Of a stretch of DNA of 64,000 nucleotides, positions 54,412 to 63,582 are shown one piece after another. The notes beneath the pieces were generated by a model, which saw only the letters and a program-made list of their open reading frames with translations, had not been told where the DNA came from and ran no database searches. The DNA is from Alphaproteobacteria bacterium UBA1301. GTDB lineage: Bacteria; Pseudomonadota; Alphaproteobacteria; Micropepsales; Micropepsaceae. The stretch lies in NCBI GenBank assembly GCA_002307725.1, contig DBUB01000018.1, positions 62,001 through 126,000 of the forward strand, written 5' to 3'. Numbering within the stretch: position 1 is the stretch's first letter; the number at the start of each line of letters is the position of its first letter. Both the position numbers and the translations under genes were made by a program.

Positions 54412-55806
54412 ACGCGCCATGATCTTGCCGTTTTAACCAACGAGCCGGCTTGCGCTCATAACCGCAAGACCAAGTCCGGCTGTGCCCGGCCGACCCCCGG
54501 CGCGACGCAAGGCGGCTGCTGCTATGATGGCGCGCGCAATGCGCTCTTGCCGATTGCCGACGTCGCACATCTGGTGCATGGCCCGATCGGCTGCACCGGA
54601 ACCTCGTGGGATAATCGCGGCACGCGTTCCAACGGCGCCACAACTTACCGACTCGGGCTCACCACCGATCTCACCGAGATGGATGTGATCCTGGGACGCG
54701 GCGAACGAAAGCTGTTCGACGCCATCGGCGAGGCCGTTTCAAAGTTTCATCCAGCCGCAGTATTCGTTTACAGCACCTGCATTCCGGCGATGCAAGGAAG
54801 CGATTTCGAAGCCATCTGCAAAGCAGCGGAAGCCGCATTCGGCACACCGGTCATTCCGGTAGACGCCGCCGGCTTCTACGGCAACAAAAATCTGGGCAAC
54901 CGCATCGCCGGCGATGCCATCTACAAATACGTGATCGGCACCCGCGAGCCCGATCCGCCGCCGCCCGGTACCGCACCCGCGGGCGGACGAACCCATGACA
55001 CCAACCTGATCGGCGAATGGAATGTCGGCGGCGAATTCTGGAATGTCGCCCCGCTGTTCGACGAACTTGGCCTGCGCATTCTCTGTACCTTTTCGGGCGA
55101 CGCCCGCTTTCGCGAAGTGCAAACCATGCACCGGGCCGAGGCCAATATGGTGGTGTGCTCCAAAGCCATGTTGCACGTCGCGCGGAAGCTGAAAGAGGAC
55201 TACGGCACACCCTTCTTCGAAGGCAGCTTTTATGGCATGGCCGATACCTCGGCCGCCTTCCGCGGCTTGGCGCGGCTGCTCGGCGATGCCGATCTGGCGC
55301 GACGGACGGAAAGCATGATCGCCCGCGAAGAAGCGCGCGTGCGTGCCGCCATCGCACCTTATCGCGCGCGCCTGACCGGGACGCGGGCATTGATCTTCTC
55401 TGGCGGCTACAAATCCTGGTCGCTGGTTTCGGCGATGCAGGACCTCGGCGTCAACGTGGTCGCCACCGGCATCGAAAAATCGACCGAAGAGGACAAGGCC
55501 CGCATCCACGACCTCATGGGCCCGAAGGCGCGGCTGATCGCGAACAACGACCAGCTCGCGCTGATTGCGGCCTATCGCGACTACCAGGCCGACATTTTGG
55601 TGGCGGGCGACCGTTACATCTATCCGGCGTGGAAATCGCGCATTCCCCTGCTCGACGTCGATCACGTCCGCCGCATCGGCTATGCGGGCTATGACGGCAT
55701 GATCGAACTGGCCAAGAATCTCGAACGCGCGGTGCATTCCCCTGTCTGGCGGCAGGTTAATGCGCCGAGCTGGTGCAGCCCTGGGCGCAAACGGAGCGGC
55801 TTATGA
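54412..55806 (+). CDS. vnfE: VnfE, FeV-cofactor scaffold alpha-like subunit
   Basis: Scaffold protein on which the nitrogenase cofactor matures, about 464 residues. LTNEPACAHNRKTKSGCARP is the usual NifE/VnfE start region, then GGCCYDGARNALLPIADVAHLVHGPIGC, VIPVDAAGFYG, FSGDARFREVQTMHRAEANMVVCSKAM and GYKSWSLVSAMQDLGVNVVATG. The start is uncertain: no in-frame ATG exists between the predicted transcript start (~54385) and the conserved region. I placed it at ACG 54412, nine bases after AAAGG; the only nearby ATG (54419) is in another frame and stops after five codons. Stop overlaps the vnfN start (ATGA). Confidence 0.85.
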   Translation, partial: TRHDLAVLTNEPACAHNRKTKSGCARPTPGATQGGCCYDGARNALLPIADVAHLVHGPIGCTGTSWDNRGTRSNGATTYRLGLTTDLTEMDVILGRGERKLFDAIGEAVSKFHPAAVFVYSTCIPAMQGSDFEAICKAAEAAFGTPVIPVDAAGFYGNKNLGNRIAGDAIYKYVIGTREPDPPPPGTAPAGGRTHDTNLIGEWNVGGEFWNVAPLFDELGLRILCTFSGDARFREVQTMHRAEANMVVCSKAMLHVARKLKEDYGTPFFEGSFYGMADTSAAFRGLARLLGDADLARRTESMIAREEARVRAAIAPYRARLTGTRALIFSGGYKSWSLVSAMQDLGVNVVATGIEKSTEEDKARIHDLMGPKARLIANNDQLALIAAYRDYQADILVAGDRYIYPAWKSRIPLLDVDHVRRIGYAGYDGMIELAKNLERAVHSPVWRQVNAPSWCSPGRKRSGL

Positions 55807-57158
55807 CCGAACCCAAGGCACTCTCCGTCAACCCGCTGAAGGCAAGTCAGGCCATTGGGGCCTCTTTGGCTATCCTGGGCCTGGCGCGTGCCATGCCTCT
55901 GGAACACAGCGCCCGGGGCTGCACCTCTTTCGACAAGCTGTTTTTCATGCGCCACTTCCACGAGCCGATTGCTCTGCAGACGACGGCGATGGAAGCGCTG
56001 ACAGCCGTGCTCGGCGCCGACGACAATGTGGTCCAGGCGCTCGCCACCATTTGTACCAAGAACGAGCCGGCGGTAATTGGCCTCATCACGACGGGACTGT
56101 CGGAGATGCAAGGGGCGGATATTCCGCGCACCATTGCTGCGTTCCGGACCGATTATCCCGAATTTGCCGCTGTTCCCGTGGTGCCGGTGGCAGCGGGGGA
56201 CGTGCGCGGCAATCTCGAATCCGGATTCGCACTCGCGCTGGAAGCGGCTATCGCGACCTTGTTGCCACCCGCCCCGCACCTGCTGCCACAACCCGGCCAG
56301 GTCAACGTGCTCACCTCAGCGATGCTGACGCCGGGCGATATTGATGCGATCAAGCAGTGGGTGGAGGCATTCGGCCTCACGCCCATCGTACTGCCGGACA
56401 TCGGCGATTCCCTCGACGGCCATCTGACCGACGATGGCTTTTCGCCGCTCAGTTACGGCGGAACCAAGCTTGACGCCATTACCGCAATGCGGCGGTCGCA
56501 AGCCACGCTGGCAGTCGGGCCTTCGGTGTTTCGCGCCGCCGAACTTCTGAAAATCAACACCGGGGTACCGGACTATCTCTTCGCCGATCTGATGAGCCTT
56601 GAAGGCTGCGATGCCTTCACCGAAGCGCTGATCGCGATTTCCGGACGCCCGGCGCCGCCGCGGATCGTACGCGAACGCGATCGCCTCCTCGACGCCATGG
56701 TCGATTGCCAGTTCCAGGTCGGCGGTGCGCGCATTGCCGTCGCCGCCGATGCTGATCTGACCGCGATGTTATCGGATTTTTTCACCGCCATGGGAGCGGA
56801 AGTCGTGGGCAAAGTGATCTCCGCGCCGCCGCGGGCGGGCCTGCGCGCACTCGATGTAGTTGTCGGAGATCTTGAGGATTTCGAAACCCTCGCCCGCGAA
56901 CGTGACGCCGAAGTGCTCGTCACCAATTCGCACGGTGCCGACATCGCCCGGCGCCTGGGCGCGGCGCATTTGCGCGCCGGATTTCCGATCTACGACAGCT
57001 ATGGCGCCCATCTGAAGACTTGGACCGGATATGGCGGCGCGCGGCAGACCCTGTTCGAACTCGCCAATCTGGTGGCGGCGCAGTACCAGGAAATCCGCCC
57101 TTATCGTTCGATCTATTGGCAAGGAACGCCGCGCGATCGCGAGACGCCACCATGCTGA
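55803..57158 (+). CDS. vnfN: VnfN, FeV-cofactor scaffold beta-like subunit
   Basis: Partner of VnfE, 451 residues. NPLKASQAIGASLAILGLARAMPLEHSARGCTSFDKLFFMRHFHEPIALQTTAM is the NifN/VnfN opening; VNVLTSAMLTPGDIDAIKQWVEAFGL and HGADIARRLGAAHLRAGFPIYDSYG follow. ATG 55803 overlaps the vnfE stop. A dedicated EN pair next to vnfDGK is typical of vanadium systems; Fe-only clusters generally borrow NifEN. Whether a Mo-type nifEN also exists in this genome cannot be seen. Confidence 0.9.
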   Translation: MTEPKALSVNPLKASQAIGASLAILGLARAMPLEHSARGCTSFDKLFFMRHFHEPIALQTTAMEALTAVLGADDNVVQALATICTKNEPAVIGLITTGLSEMQGADIPRTIAAFRTDYPEFAAVPVVPVAAGDVRGNLESGFALALEAAIATLLPPAPHLLPQPGQVNVLTSAMLTPGDIDAIKQWVEAFGLTPIVLPDIGDSLDGHLTDDGFSPLSYGGTKLDAITAMRRSQATLAVGPSVFRAAELLKINTGVPDYLFADLMSLEGCDAFTEALIAISGRPAPPRIVRERDRLLDAMVDCQFQVGGARIAVAADADLTAMLSDFFTAMGAEVVGKVISAPPRAGLRALDVVVGDLEDFETLARERDAEVLVTNSHGADIARRLGAAHLRAGFPIYDSYGAHLKTWTGYGGARQTLFELANLVAAQYQEIRPYRSIYWQGTPRDRETPPC

Positions 57159-57622
57159 GAATTGCGTTTGCTTCCACCGACAAGAAGACGGTGAACCTGC
57201 ACTTCGGCGGAGCCGAAAGTCTCGCCATCTACGACGTCGAGCCGGGGCGCGCCGATCTGGTGGCATTTGCCAAGTTCGCCAAGGCCGAGCCGCAAGGCGA
57301 CGCTCTGCGCAAGGGACTGACCGGCACGGTGCATGACAAGGTTCTGGTCAAGCTCGATTTCGTCAAGCACTGCCATGCGGTTTATGCGGCCTCGATCGGC
57401 GCTTCGTCCATCCGAAGGCTGATGGCGTTAGGGGTGCAACCGATCATTGTCGATGAGGGCCATGATATTGTCGACCTGCTCAACGAAGTGAGTCTTGGCA
57501 TCGTTTATGGCGGTCTGTCGTGGATCGAGAATGCCAAAAAGCTCTCCGAAAAGTCGCCGCCGCCACCAATCGAGGCCTTGGGCGATACCTACACGCTGAT
57601 CGCCGACGCTGACGAACTATGA
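57152..57622 (+). CDS. vnfX: VnfX-like cofactor carrier (NifX family)
   Basis: A 156-residue NifX-family protein (LRIAFASTDKKTVNLHFGGAESLAIYDV, then VKHCHAVYAASIGASSIRRLMALGVQPIIV and a Pro-rich SPPPPIEAL). It starts at ATG 57152, overlapping the end of vnfN, the same order as vnfENX in Azotobacter, where VnfX binds the cofactor precursor. Longer frames upstream run inside vnfN. Overlaps the next gene by four bases (ATGA). The symbol rests on family and gene order. Confidence 0.85.
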   Translation: MLRIAFASTDKKTVNLHFGGAESLAIYDVEPGRADLVAFAKFAKAEPQGDALRKGLTGTVHDKVLVKLDFVKHCHAVYAASIGASSIRRLMALGVQPIIVDEGHDIVDLLNEVSLGIVYGGLSWIENAKKLSEKSPPPPIEALGDTYTLIADADEL

Positions 57623-57855
57623 CCGACGACGAACGCCTGAAAAACATCACCGACACGCTCGCGGCGGCGCGCCCCGCGATACAGGCCGATGGCGGCGATA
57701 TCGAGTTCGTTACGTTCGATAACGACCGCGTGCGGGTGCGGCTGAGCGGGCGCTGTCTCGGCTGTGCTCTGGCGATGCAAACGCTAGGCGGCATCCGGCG
57801 GCAATTGCTGCCACTACTCGACCGGCCTGTGCTGGTGGTGCCTTACGAGGATTGA
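57619..57855 (+). CDS. Nfu/NifU C-terminal-domain Fe-S carrier
   Basis: A 78-residue protein consisting only of the NifU C-terminal (Nfu) domain: ARPAIQADGGDIEFVTFDNDRVRVRLSGRCLGCALAMQTLGGIRRQL. The CxxC pair in RCLGC is the [4Fe-4S]-binding site. Last gene of vnfE-vnfN-vnfX-nfu and coupled to it by ATGA. It probably hands Fe-S clusters to VnfEN or to the nitrogenase proteins. Its 3' end overlaps the convergent ABC ATPase gene by 13 bases. Confidence 0.88.
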   Translation: MTDDERLKNITDTLAAARPAIQADGGDIEFVTFDNDRVRVRLSGRCLGCALAMQTLGGIRRQLLPLLDRPVLVVPYED

Positions 57856-58598
57856 GCGCAACCGAAACTGTGCATCTCAACACCATAAAGACGGCGGATG
57901 GTGGCCGGAACAATGACATTTTCCGGCGGCCCGTCATCGGCGATCTGCCCTGCAACCAAGGTGGTGACGCGAGTGGCGATCATCGCCGCATGATCTGGCT
58001 GATGCGTCGTCATCAAGATGCCATAGCCCTGGTCCTTCAGGCTGCGTAGGCGATCCATCAATTCCATCTGATGACCATAATCGAGGCCGGTGAAAGGCTC
58101 GTCCATCACCAACAGCCGCGCGCCTTGTGCCAAGGCCCGGCCGATCATGACGAGTTGACGTTCGCCGGCGGAAAGCTGCGTGTAACGGCGGTCGGCCAAC
58201 GGTGCGATGTCAAGACTGGCCATCACCTCCTCTACCGCATCGCGGTCGCTACGCGAGGTCTGACCGAACAGACCGGTGGACGGCAGGCGGCCCATGCCCA
58301 CCACCTCGCGCACCAGATACGGAAATGGCGGGTGGTGCAGTTGCGGCACATACGCGACGCGCTGCGCTAGCACGCGACGCGAGACGCCGGAAAGGGCTCG
58401 GCCATCGAGCCGGACGGTGCCATGATCGGGACGAAGAAAGCTGAGCATGATCCTCAGCAGCGTCGTTTTGCCGGCGCCGTTGCGGCCCAAGAGGCAGACG
58501 ATTTCCTTGGGCGCCAGCGACAAAGAGGCCCCCGCCAGCACGGCGCGGTTACCGCGTGAGAAATGGACGGCCTCGGCGGCAAGCGTTTCAGTGCTCAT
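57843..58598 (-). CDS. FecE/BtuD-type ABC importer ATPase
   Basis: A 251-residue importer ATPase: Walker A GRNGAGKTT, signature LSAGERQLVMIGRAL, Walker B LLVMDEPFTGLDYGHQ, switch His TTHQPDH. The 11-base overlap with the permease gene upstream shows coupling. ATG 58598 is right; the longer frame lies inside the permease gene. This ATPase type serves FecCD/BtuC permeases that import chelated iron, heme, cobalamin, or in the MolBCA case molybdate and tungstate. Confidence 0.88.
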   Translation of the reverse strand: MSTETLAAEAVHFSRGNRAVLAGASLSLAPKEIVCLLGRNGAGKTTLLRIMLSFLRPDHGTVRLDGRALSGVSRRVLAQRVAYVPQLHHPPFPYLVREVVGMGRLPSTGLFGQTSRSDRDAVEEVMASLDIAPLADRRYTQLSAGERQLVMIGRALAQGARLLVMDEPFTGLDYGHQMELMDRLRSLKDQGYGILMTTHQPDHAAMIATRVTTLVAGQIADDGPPENVIVPATIRRLYGVEMHSFGCAQSS

Positions 58599-59676
58599 TC
58601 CAACCCCGGTTGGTGCGGCTGAGTACCAGCAGGAATATCGGAATGCCGAGCAATTCGGTGACGATGCCGATGGGAATTTCGGTGTTGGCCATCGTGCGGG
58701 CGAGATAATCGGCGCCGAGTAGAAACATCGCACCGAAGATGGCGGCGGACGGCATCAGCCGGGTATTGGACGCGCCGAGCGCCAACCGCACGACATGGGG
58801 TACGATGAGACCAATCCAGCCGATCATACCGGCAATCGAAACCGTGAGCGAGGATACCAGCGTTGCGGTGGCGATGACGGCAAAGCGGATCACACCCACC
58901 GGAACGCCGAGCGAGCGGGCTTCGTCGTCGCCCATAGCGAGCGCATCAAGCGCCCGGCCGAGCACACCGAGGAGTACCACGCCGCCGACCATCGGAATCG
59001 CAAGCCAAGCGATCTGGGTGAGGTTCGATTGCGCCAGATTACCCATCAGCCAATAGACGATGTTGGGCAGCGCGTTCATCGGATCAGCGACGTATTTGAT
59101 GATCGACAATAATGAGGAAAACAGCGCCCCGCTGACGATGCCTCCGAGCACCAGCGTCAAGGTGGAGGAATTGCCGAACAGGCGCGCCACCGCCACGCCG
59201 AACACGACGGCGCCAAGGCCCATCACGAAGGCAAGCGCTTGAACGAAATACCAGCTCACGCCCAAGACGATTCCGAGGGCGGCTCCGAACGAGGCCCCGC
59301 TCAACACGCCAAGCAGCCCAGGCGAGACCAGCGGGTTGCGGAACACTGCCTGGAACGCCGCCCCGGAACTGGCCAGCGCTGATCCCACGAGTACGGCAGC
59401 CAGCACGCGCGGCAAGCGGATGTCGATGATAACATTGGCCAGCGCGGCATAGCGGTCTGCCGCTACGCTGCCAAGCCCGACCGAGGCCAAAAAAAACTGC
59501 GGGATTTCGGCCACCGCAATGGGATATTTGCCGACGCTGAGCGCCAGGATCATGGCCAGCACCAGCCCTGCCCCAAGGACCAATTCCCAAGGCGGCCCCG
59601 CCGCCGCGATCATCTGCCATAAGGCGCGGCGACGGACTTGTTTCATCTCAATTTCCGCTGACAGCGAACAACTCAT
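58588..59676 (-). CDS. FecCD/BtuC-family ABC permease
   Basis: A 362-residue inner-membrane permease with about ten helices. IRLPRVLAAVLVGSALASSGAAFQAVFRNPLVSPGLLGVLSGASFGAALG is the family signature, and IGWIGLIVPHVVRLALG is the coupling-helix region. Its ATG overlaps the binding-protein stop as ATGA. It is the only permease of the importer, so it should work as a homodimer. Confidence 0.9.
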   Translation of the reverse strand: MSCSLSAEIEMKQVRRRALWQMIAAAGPPWELVLGAGLVLAMILALSVGKYPIAVAEIPQFFLASVGLGSVAADRYAALANVIIDIRLPRVLAAVLVGSALASSGAAFQAVFRNPLVSPGLLGVLSGASFGAALGIVLGVSWYFVQALAFVMGLGAVVFGVAVARLFGNSSTLTLVLGGIVSGALFSSLLSIIKYVADPMNALPNIVYWLMGNLAQSNLTQIAWLAIPMVGGVVLLGVLGRALDALAMGDDEARSLGVPVGVIRFAVIATATLVSSLTVSIAGMIGWIGLIVPHVVRLALGASNTRLMPSAAIFGAMFLLGADYLARTMANTEIPIGIVTELLGIPIFLLVLSRTNRGWNEH

Positions 59677-60674
59677 GGCGAAAGCAGCTTGTCGACCTGA
59701 GCGTCGGTCAGGTTGGTGCCGAAAAAGACGTGGTGAAAGCGGCGTACCTCCGCCTTCAGATCAATGCGATAAAGACCCGGATGTAGTTTGGTCGCCAGCC
59801 ACTCGGCCCCCAGCGCGCGCAGGAACGACGGCGGCCGGTCGAACCAATTGAACGGATAAGAGGGAACCACGAACACCTTGCCGATCTTGACTGCCCTCAG
59901 CCGCGCCCAGCGCGGATCGGATTTGATGGTTGCGGCGGTGGCCGCAAAGCGCGTCACAATCACCTCCGGATCGATGGCGAGGAGCGTTTCAAGATCGATC
60001 ACGTAATGATCGGCCGAAAGCGCCGTCGCGTTACACGGCAAAGCGTTGCGCCCGCCTGCCAGCGCGATCACCTCCGAGCGGTCGGTGCCTTCGCATTGCG
60101 AGGTGAGACCATCGATGCTTTCGGCGTAATAGACGCGCGGTTTGTCTTTTGCGGCGGCGGCGGACTTCTTGAGACGCGCCGTGATGTCGTCCAGCGTTTT
60201 GGCCAATTCCTCGCCGCGCGCCTCACGATGGAACAGCTTACCCAAAAACCGGAACGTACCGGGATATTGTGCCAGCCGGTCGACATCGATGAACACCACC
60301 GGCACAGCGATTCGCTCGAGGTTCTTGACTGGGTATTGCTCGCCCTTGGAGGTCCAGCCGAAAGCGATGTCGATACCGGAGGCTTTCAGCTTCTCGATAT
60401 TGGCATCGCTGCCGCCGCCGAGATTGGGCAGGCCCGCCATGCCCGAAGGAAGAAACTCCATCATCTCCGGCTTGGGCGGCATCGGCGAAGCGAACCCGGC
60501 CACCAAATCCGGTGCGATCGCTGTAATCAGCGGAAAGGCGTGCGTCATCGCATAAGCGCGATGGACGGTGTCCGGCACCGTAACGTGGCGGCCGGACATA
60601 TCGACGATGTCGCGCGCCGAAGCCGGTACCAGCAACAGCAGCCCCGCCAGGACCGGCCGCAGTAGTATCTTCAT
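59673..60674 (-). CDS. Periplasmic metal/chelate-binding protein (FecB/BtuF-like)
   Basis: A 333-residue binding protein with signal peptide (LLRPVLAGLLLLVPASA). RDIVDMSGRHVTVPDTVHRAYAM opens the cluster-A fold, and the later segment SYPFNWFDRPPSFLRALGAEWLA resembles binding proteins for iron chelates and oxyanions. Three bases after the TonB receptor gene, in one operon with permease and ATPase. Next to V-nitrogenase genes, a vanadium or iron complex is a plausible ligand; no ligand residue can be assigned from sequence. Confidence 0.85.
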   Translation of the reverse strand: MKILLRPVLAGLLLLVPASARDIVDMSGRHVTVPDTVHRAYAMTHAFPLITAIAPDLVAGFASPMPPKPEMMEFLPSGMAGLPNLGGGSDANIEKLKASGIDIAFGWTSKGEQYPVKNLERIAVPVVFIDVDRLAQYPGTFRFLGKLFHREARGEELAKTLDDITARLKKSAAAAKDKPRVYYAESIDGLTSQCEGTDRSEVIALAGGRNALPCNATALSADHYVIDLETLLAIDPEVIVTRFAATAATIKSDPRWARLRAVKIGKVFVVPSYPFNWFDRPPSFLRALGAEWLATKLHPGLYRIDLKAEVRRFHHVFFGTNLTDAQVDKLLSP

Positions 60675-60677
60675 CCG

Positions 60678-62813
60678 CTAATTCTCCACCGACAGCGACA
60701 GACGGAAGGTACGCGGCGTTCCGAGATAAGCCGTGTTGGACGCCCCCACTTGCCCATCCATGTTGCCGTTGATCGACAGCCAGTAATGCTCGTCGAACAG
60801 GTTATCGACACCGAACCTGAGCACAACAGGCTGATCGGCCAACGTGGTGCGGTAGCGCGCCCCGAGATCGACCGTCGCGAACCCGGCAGCCCAGCTGGTG
60901 TTCTCGGCGCTGGCGGGACGCTTTCCGGTGTAGTGCACATTGAGGCTGAGGGTCAGGCCGGACAGCGCGGCCGGTGAATATTCGGCGAGTATATTGGTGC
61001 GCCACACCGGCACGCCGATCACCTGATTGCCGTCGGACGCAGCGTAATTGGTGCCGCCAAGATCTTTCAGCCTGGGATCGAGCCAAGTGATACCGCCGAA
61101 CACCACCAGTTCATCGTTCAGCTTGCCTTTGGCATTGAGTTCGATACCCCAATCGTCCTGATTACCGACGACCTTATAGACGTTGTCGGTGGCATCGATC
61201 GCCGCATAGGGCCGCTCGACGTAGAACACGGCCGCGGTGACGTCGATATTGGTCAGCGACGCCTTATAGCCGGCTTCGTATTGCTCGCTGCGGTAGGGCG
61301 CCAGCGCCTGCCCCGCATTGGCCGCCGCGGTTCCGGCCGTACCGCCGGATTGGATCGACGAGCCGTAGCTCGCATAAACCGACATGTCGGACCGCAGCTT
61401 GTAAGTGAGGCCCACCGTCTCGCTGACCGCAGCGTTCTTCTTGTAGACGGACGTCGTCGCGCCAGCAGCGTTGAAGTTCTTGGTCCAGAGCCAGCTTTCC
61501 GACAGGCCGAGCAGCAGCGACCAATCCTGATAGGTCAGTGTATCGACCTGCACCAGAGACTGTTCCTGGCTGTGGCTCGACTTGTAAAGCGCTCCGGACA
61601 CCACGAACGCTGGCGCCGCGAAAGACGTTGGCGCCGACAGAGTACTGGTGCCGAGCGTTCCCGACGAACTGGTTTTGACGCCGAACGCCGCTAGATCAAA
61701 CCCATTGGTTCCGAGCGCAATCTCGTGCTTGACCGATCCGGTCTCAAAGACCCCGTTGAGATAGGCCAGGTTGCTGTTGACCTTGCTCTGACTGATCGAA
61801 GTAGAATAACCGACCTTGTAGGCACCGAGATTGTTGGTGAAGGTGTTAGTGATGCGCTGGTTGAAATCGCGCACAGACATCTGATGGAGACCGCCGAATG
61901 TCAGCGTCCAGGACCCGCCGAGGTTCTGGGTAAGCTTGGCGTCGTAAATGTCGGTCTGTGCCGCGATGCCGCCGAACGACTGGCCGAGACCGGTCGTAGT
62001 CGGGTCGGGCGCATCGGGCAACAAGACTGCACCAGAATAGGCAAAACCGCCGGGAAAGCCGCGCTGGCGGAAGTAGAACGAGTTCGCCTTAAGTTCGATC
62101 AGCGTAGAGTCGAAAGGCTTGAAACCCAGCGCCAGTCCGCCGACCTTGCGATTGCGGTGGCTGTTATCGACGTAGCCATCGCCGTCGGAATAGAGCAGCG
62201 TGGCGCGATAGCCGATGCGATGGGCGTTATCGACATGGCCGTTGACGTCGGTACCAGCGGTAAACAGCGAGCCTGAGCTGTAGCCCAGCGTTAGCTGCTC
62301 GAACGGCTTGTCCAGCGGATGCTTCAACACGCCATTGACCATACCGGCCGGATACGACATGCCGTAAAGCGCCCCCGACGGACCGGTGAGGACCTCGAAG
62401 CTGTCGTAAAGCTCGATCGGCAGCGTGGTGTCGCCGCGCACGTTCATGCCGTCGATGCGGGTGTTGGCGGAGGTATCGTCGGCGAGCATGCCGCGCACCA
62501 CCGGCGGCCCGAACTCCAGCGCCGGATGGCCCTGCTGCTGCAAGGATGGGATGTATTTGGCCAGATCGGGAAAAGTTTCAATATCCTGATTGCGGATAAA
62601 ATCCGACGACAGCGATTGCACCGTGTAGGGAACGTCGAGCACGGATTTGTCGCCCAGCGGACCGAGGTCAGCTTGCGGCTGGCGGTAGCCGCTGGCGGCG
62701 GTGCCGGTTACCACCACGGTTTCCACCGGTTTTGCCTCTTCGGCCTGTGCCGCCGAAACCGCGAGTGCGGCGATGGATACGTTTGCGAACCAGCGTGCAA
62801 TTGAATTGGCCAT
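60678..62813 (-). CDS. TonB-dependent siderophore-type receptor
   Basis: A 711-residue outer-membrane receptor. ATG 62813 has AGAGGGG upstream and gives a signal peptide ending near AVSAAQA. The TonB box region is PVETVVVTGT, the plug has VLTGPSGALYGMSYPAGMVNGVLKHP, and the C-terminal strand RTFRLSLSVEN closes the barrel. The size and plug style fit the FhuA/FpvA-like siderophore class rather than the carbohydrate class at 35-38 kb. First gene of receptor-binding protein-permease-ATPase. No sigma-54 promoter was found in front of it, so it may be iron- or vanadium-regulated instead. Confidence 0.88.
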   Translation of the reverse strand: MANSIARWFANVSIAALAVSAAQAEEAKPVETVVVTGTAASGYRQPQADLGPLGDKSVLDVPYTVQSLSSDFIRNQDIETFPDLAKYIPSLQQQGHPALEFGPPVVRGMLADDTSANTRIDGMNVRGDTTLPIELYDSFEVLTGPSGALYGMSYPAGMVNGVLKHPLDKPFEQLTLGYSSGSLFTAGTDVNGHVDNAHRIGYRATLLYSDGDGYVDNSHRNRKVGGLALGFKPFDSTLIELKANSFYFRQRGFPGGFAYSGAVLLPDAPDPTTTGLGQSFGGIAAQTDIYDAKLTQNLGGSWTLTFGGLHQMSVRDFNQRITNTFTNNLGAYKVGYSTSISQSKVNSNLAYLNGVFETGSVKHEIALGTNGFDLAAFGVKTSSSGTLGTSTLSAPTSFAAPAFVVSGALYKSSHSQEQSLVQVDTLTYQDWSLLLGLSESWLWTKNFNAAGATTSVYKKNAAVSETVGLTYKLRSDMSVYASYGSSIQSGGTAGTAAANAGQALAPYRSEQYEAGYKASLTNIDVTAAVFYVERPYAAIDATDNVYKVVGNQDDWGIELNAKGKLNDELVVFGGITWLDPRLKDLGGTNYAASDGNQVIGVPVWRTNILAEYSPAALSGLTLSLNVHYTGKRPASAENTSWAAGFATVDLGARYRTTLADQPVVLRFGVDNLFDEHYWLSINGNMDGQVGASNTAYLGTPRTFRLSLSVEN

Positions 62814-63238
62814 GATACCCCTCTTGCCAACGATGCTGCAAAACGCATCCGGCAAAGGGCAAACACGAGCATTGGGATGAAAGCCGCCAGTGTCGCCCGA
62901 CCGCCCTCATTGCGAGGACGCTGTCAGATGCACCGGCTCAGGCCGATTTCCGTTGCCGCCAGCGCCGCAGCGCCTTGGCAACACGATCAAGAACAAGCAT
63001 GCCGTTCCCGATCGCTAGGAGAATTTGGCGAAGCACGGCGTTTGTCAATTGGTGATCCCGGCAGCAGACTTCCGCGCCTGCCCAGGCATCCGCCATTGCT
63101 TGCCATGCGTTTGCGCAAACCACCCTTCCGCGCCGCTTCTGGCGCCCAAGTTTTGAACACGCGAAGCGGCGGATAAATTGACGCGGCTTGCCATCATATG
63201 GAGAAACGGCCGCCGGGGTGCGCTTTGGTTTTGCCGTT
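62814..63238. other. 425-bp region upstream of receptor with no supported gene
   Basis: A 61-codon frame at 62938-63123 on the minus strand has no recognisable motif. I looked for a cobalamin riboswitch (B12 box), a molybdenum-cofactor-type leader and sigma-54 spacing on the minus strand and did not find a convincing match. The region is long for a simple promoter, so a leader element is still possible. Confidence 0.4.
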
Positions 63239-63484
63239 CTAGGAGCGTGTCTTCCTGCTCTTGGCGGGCGGCGTTAACACCCGCTCCAGCCAAAACAACT
63301 GTTCGACCGTCGTGCCCAATACCGCCGCCAAACGCAGAGCGACCTCGGTATTGGGAACGTATTTTCCCGCCTCGATGGCATAGATTGTTTGCCGCGCCAC
63401 ACCCACCAAATTCGCGACTTTCGATGCGCTAACGCCTTGATTCCGACGGACGGCCTGTACGGCGTTCTTGATGGGATTATTCAT
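63239..63484 (-). CDS. Small XRE-family HTH regulator
   Basis: An 81-residue protein (94 if started at 63523) that is almost only a Cro/XRE HTH: NAVQAVRRNQGVSASKVANLVGVARQTIYAIEAGKYVPNTEVALRLAAVLGTTVEQLFWLE. This HTH type is common at the N-terminus of longer regulators that carry a binding-protein-like oxyanion domain; here the protein stops after the HTH with a basic tail. It lies between two chelate-importer gene sets, so it may regulate them. Confidence 0.8.
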   Translation of the reverse strand: MNNPIKNAVQAVRRNQGVSASKVANLVGVARQTIYAIEAGKYVPNTEVALRLAAVLGTTVEQLFWLERVLTPPAKSRKTRS

Positions 63485-63582
63485 TCCGGCAACCGCGAAA
63501 GCGAGGTCGTTTTTGCACGACATTGACGTTTAGCAACGACATTCAACACAGGATGTGGGCGCTTGTCGATTGCCTTTTTGTT

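Noticed and set aside
62814..63238. Cobalamin or molybdenum-cofactor riboswitch before the TonB receptor
   Set aside because: No B12 box or other conserved core could be matched on the minus strand, only isolated similar words.
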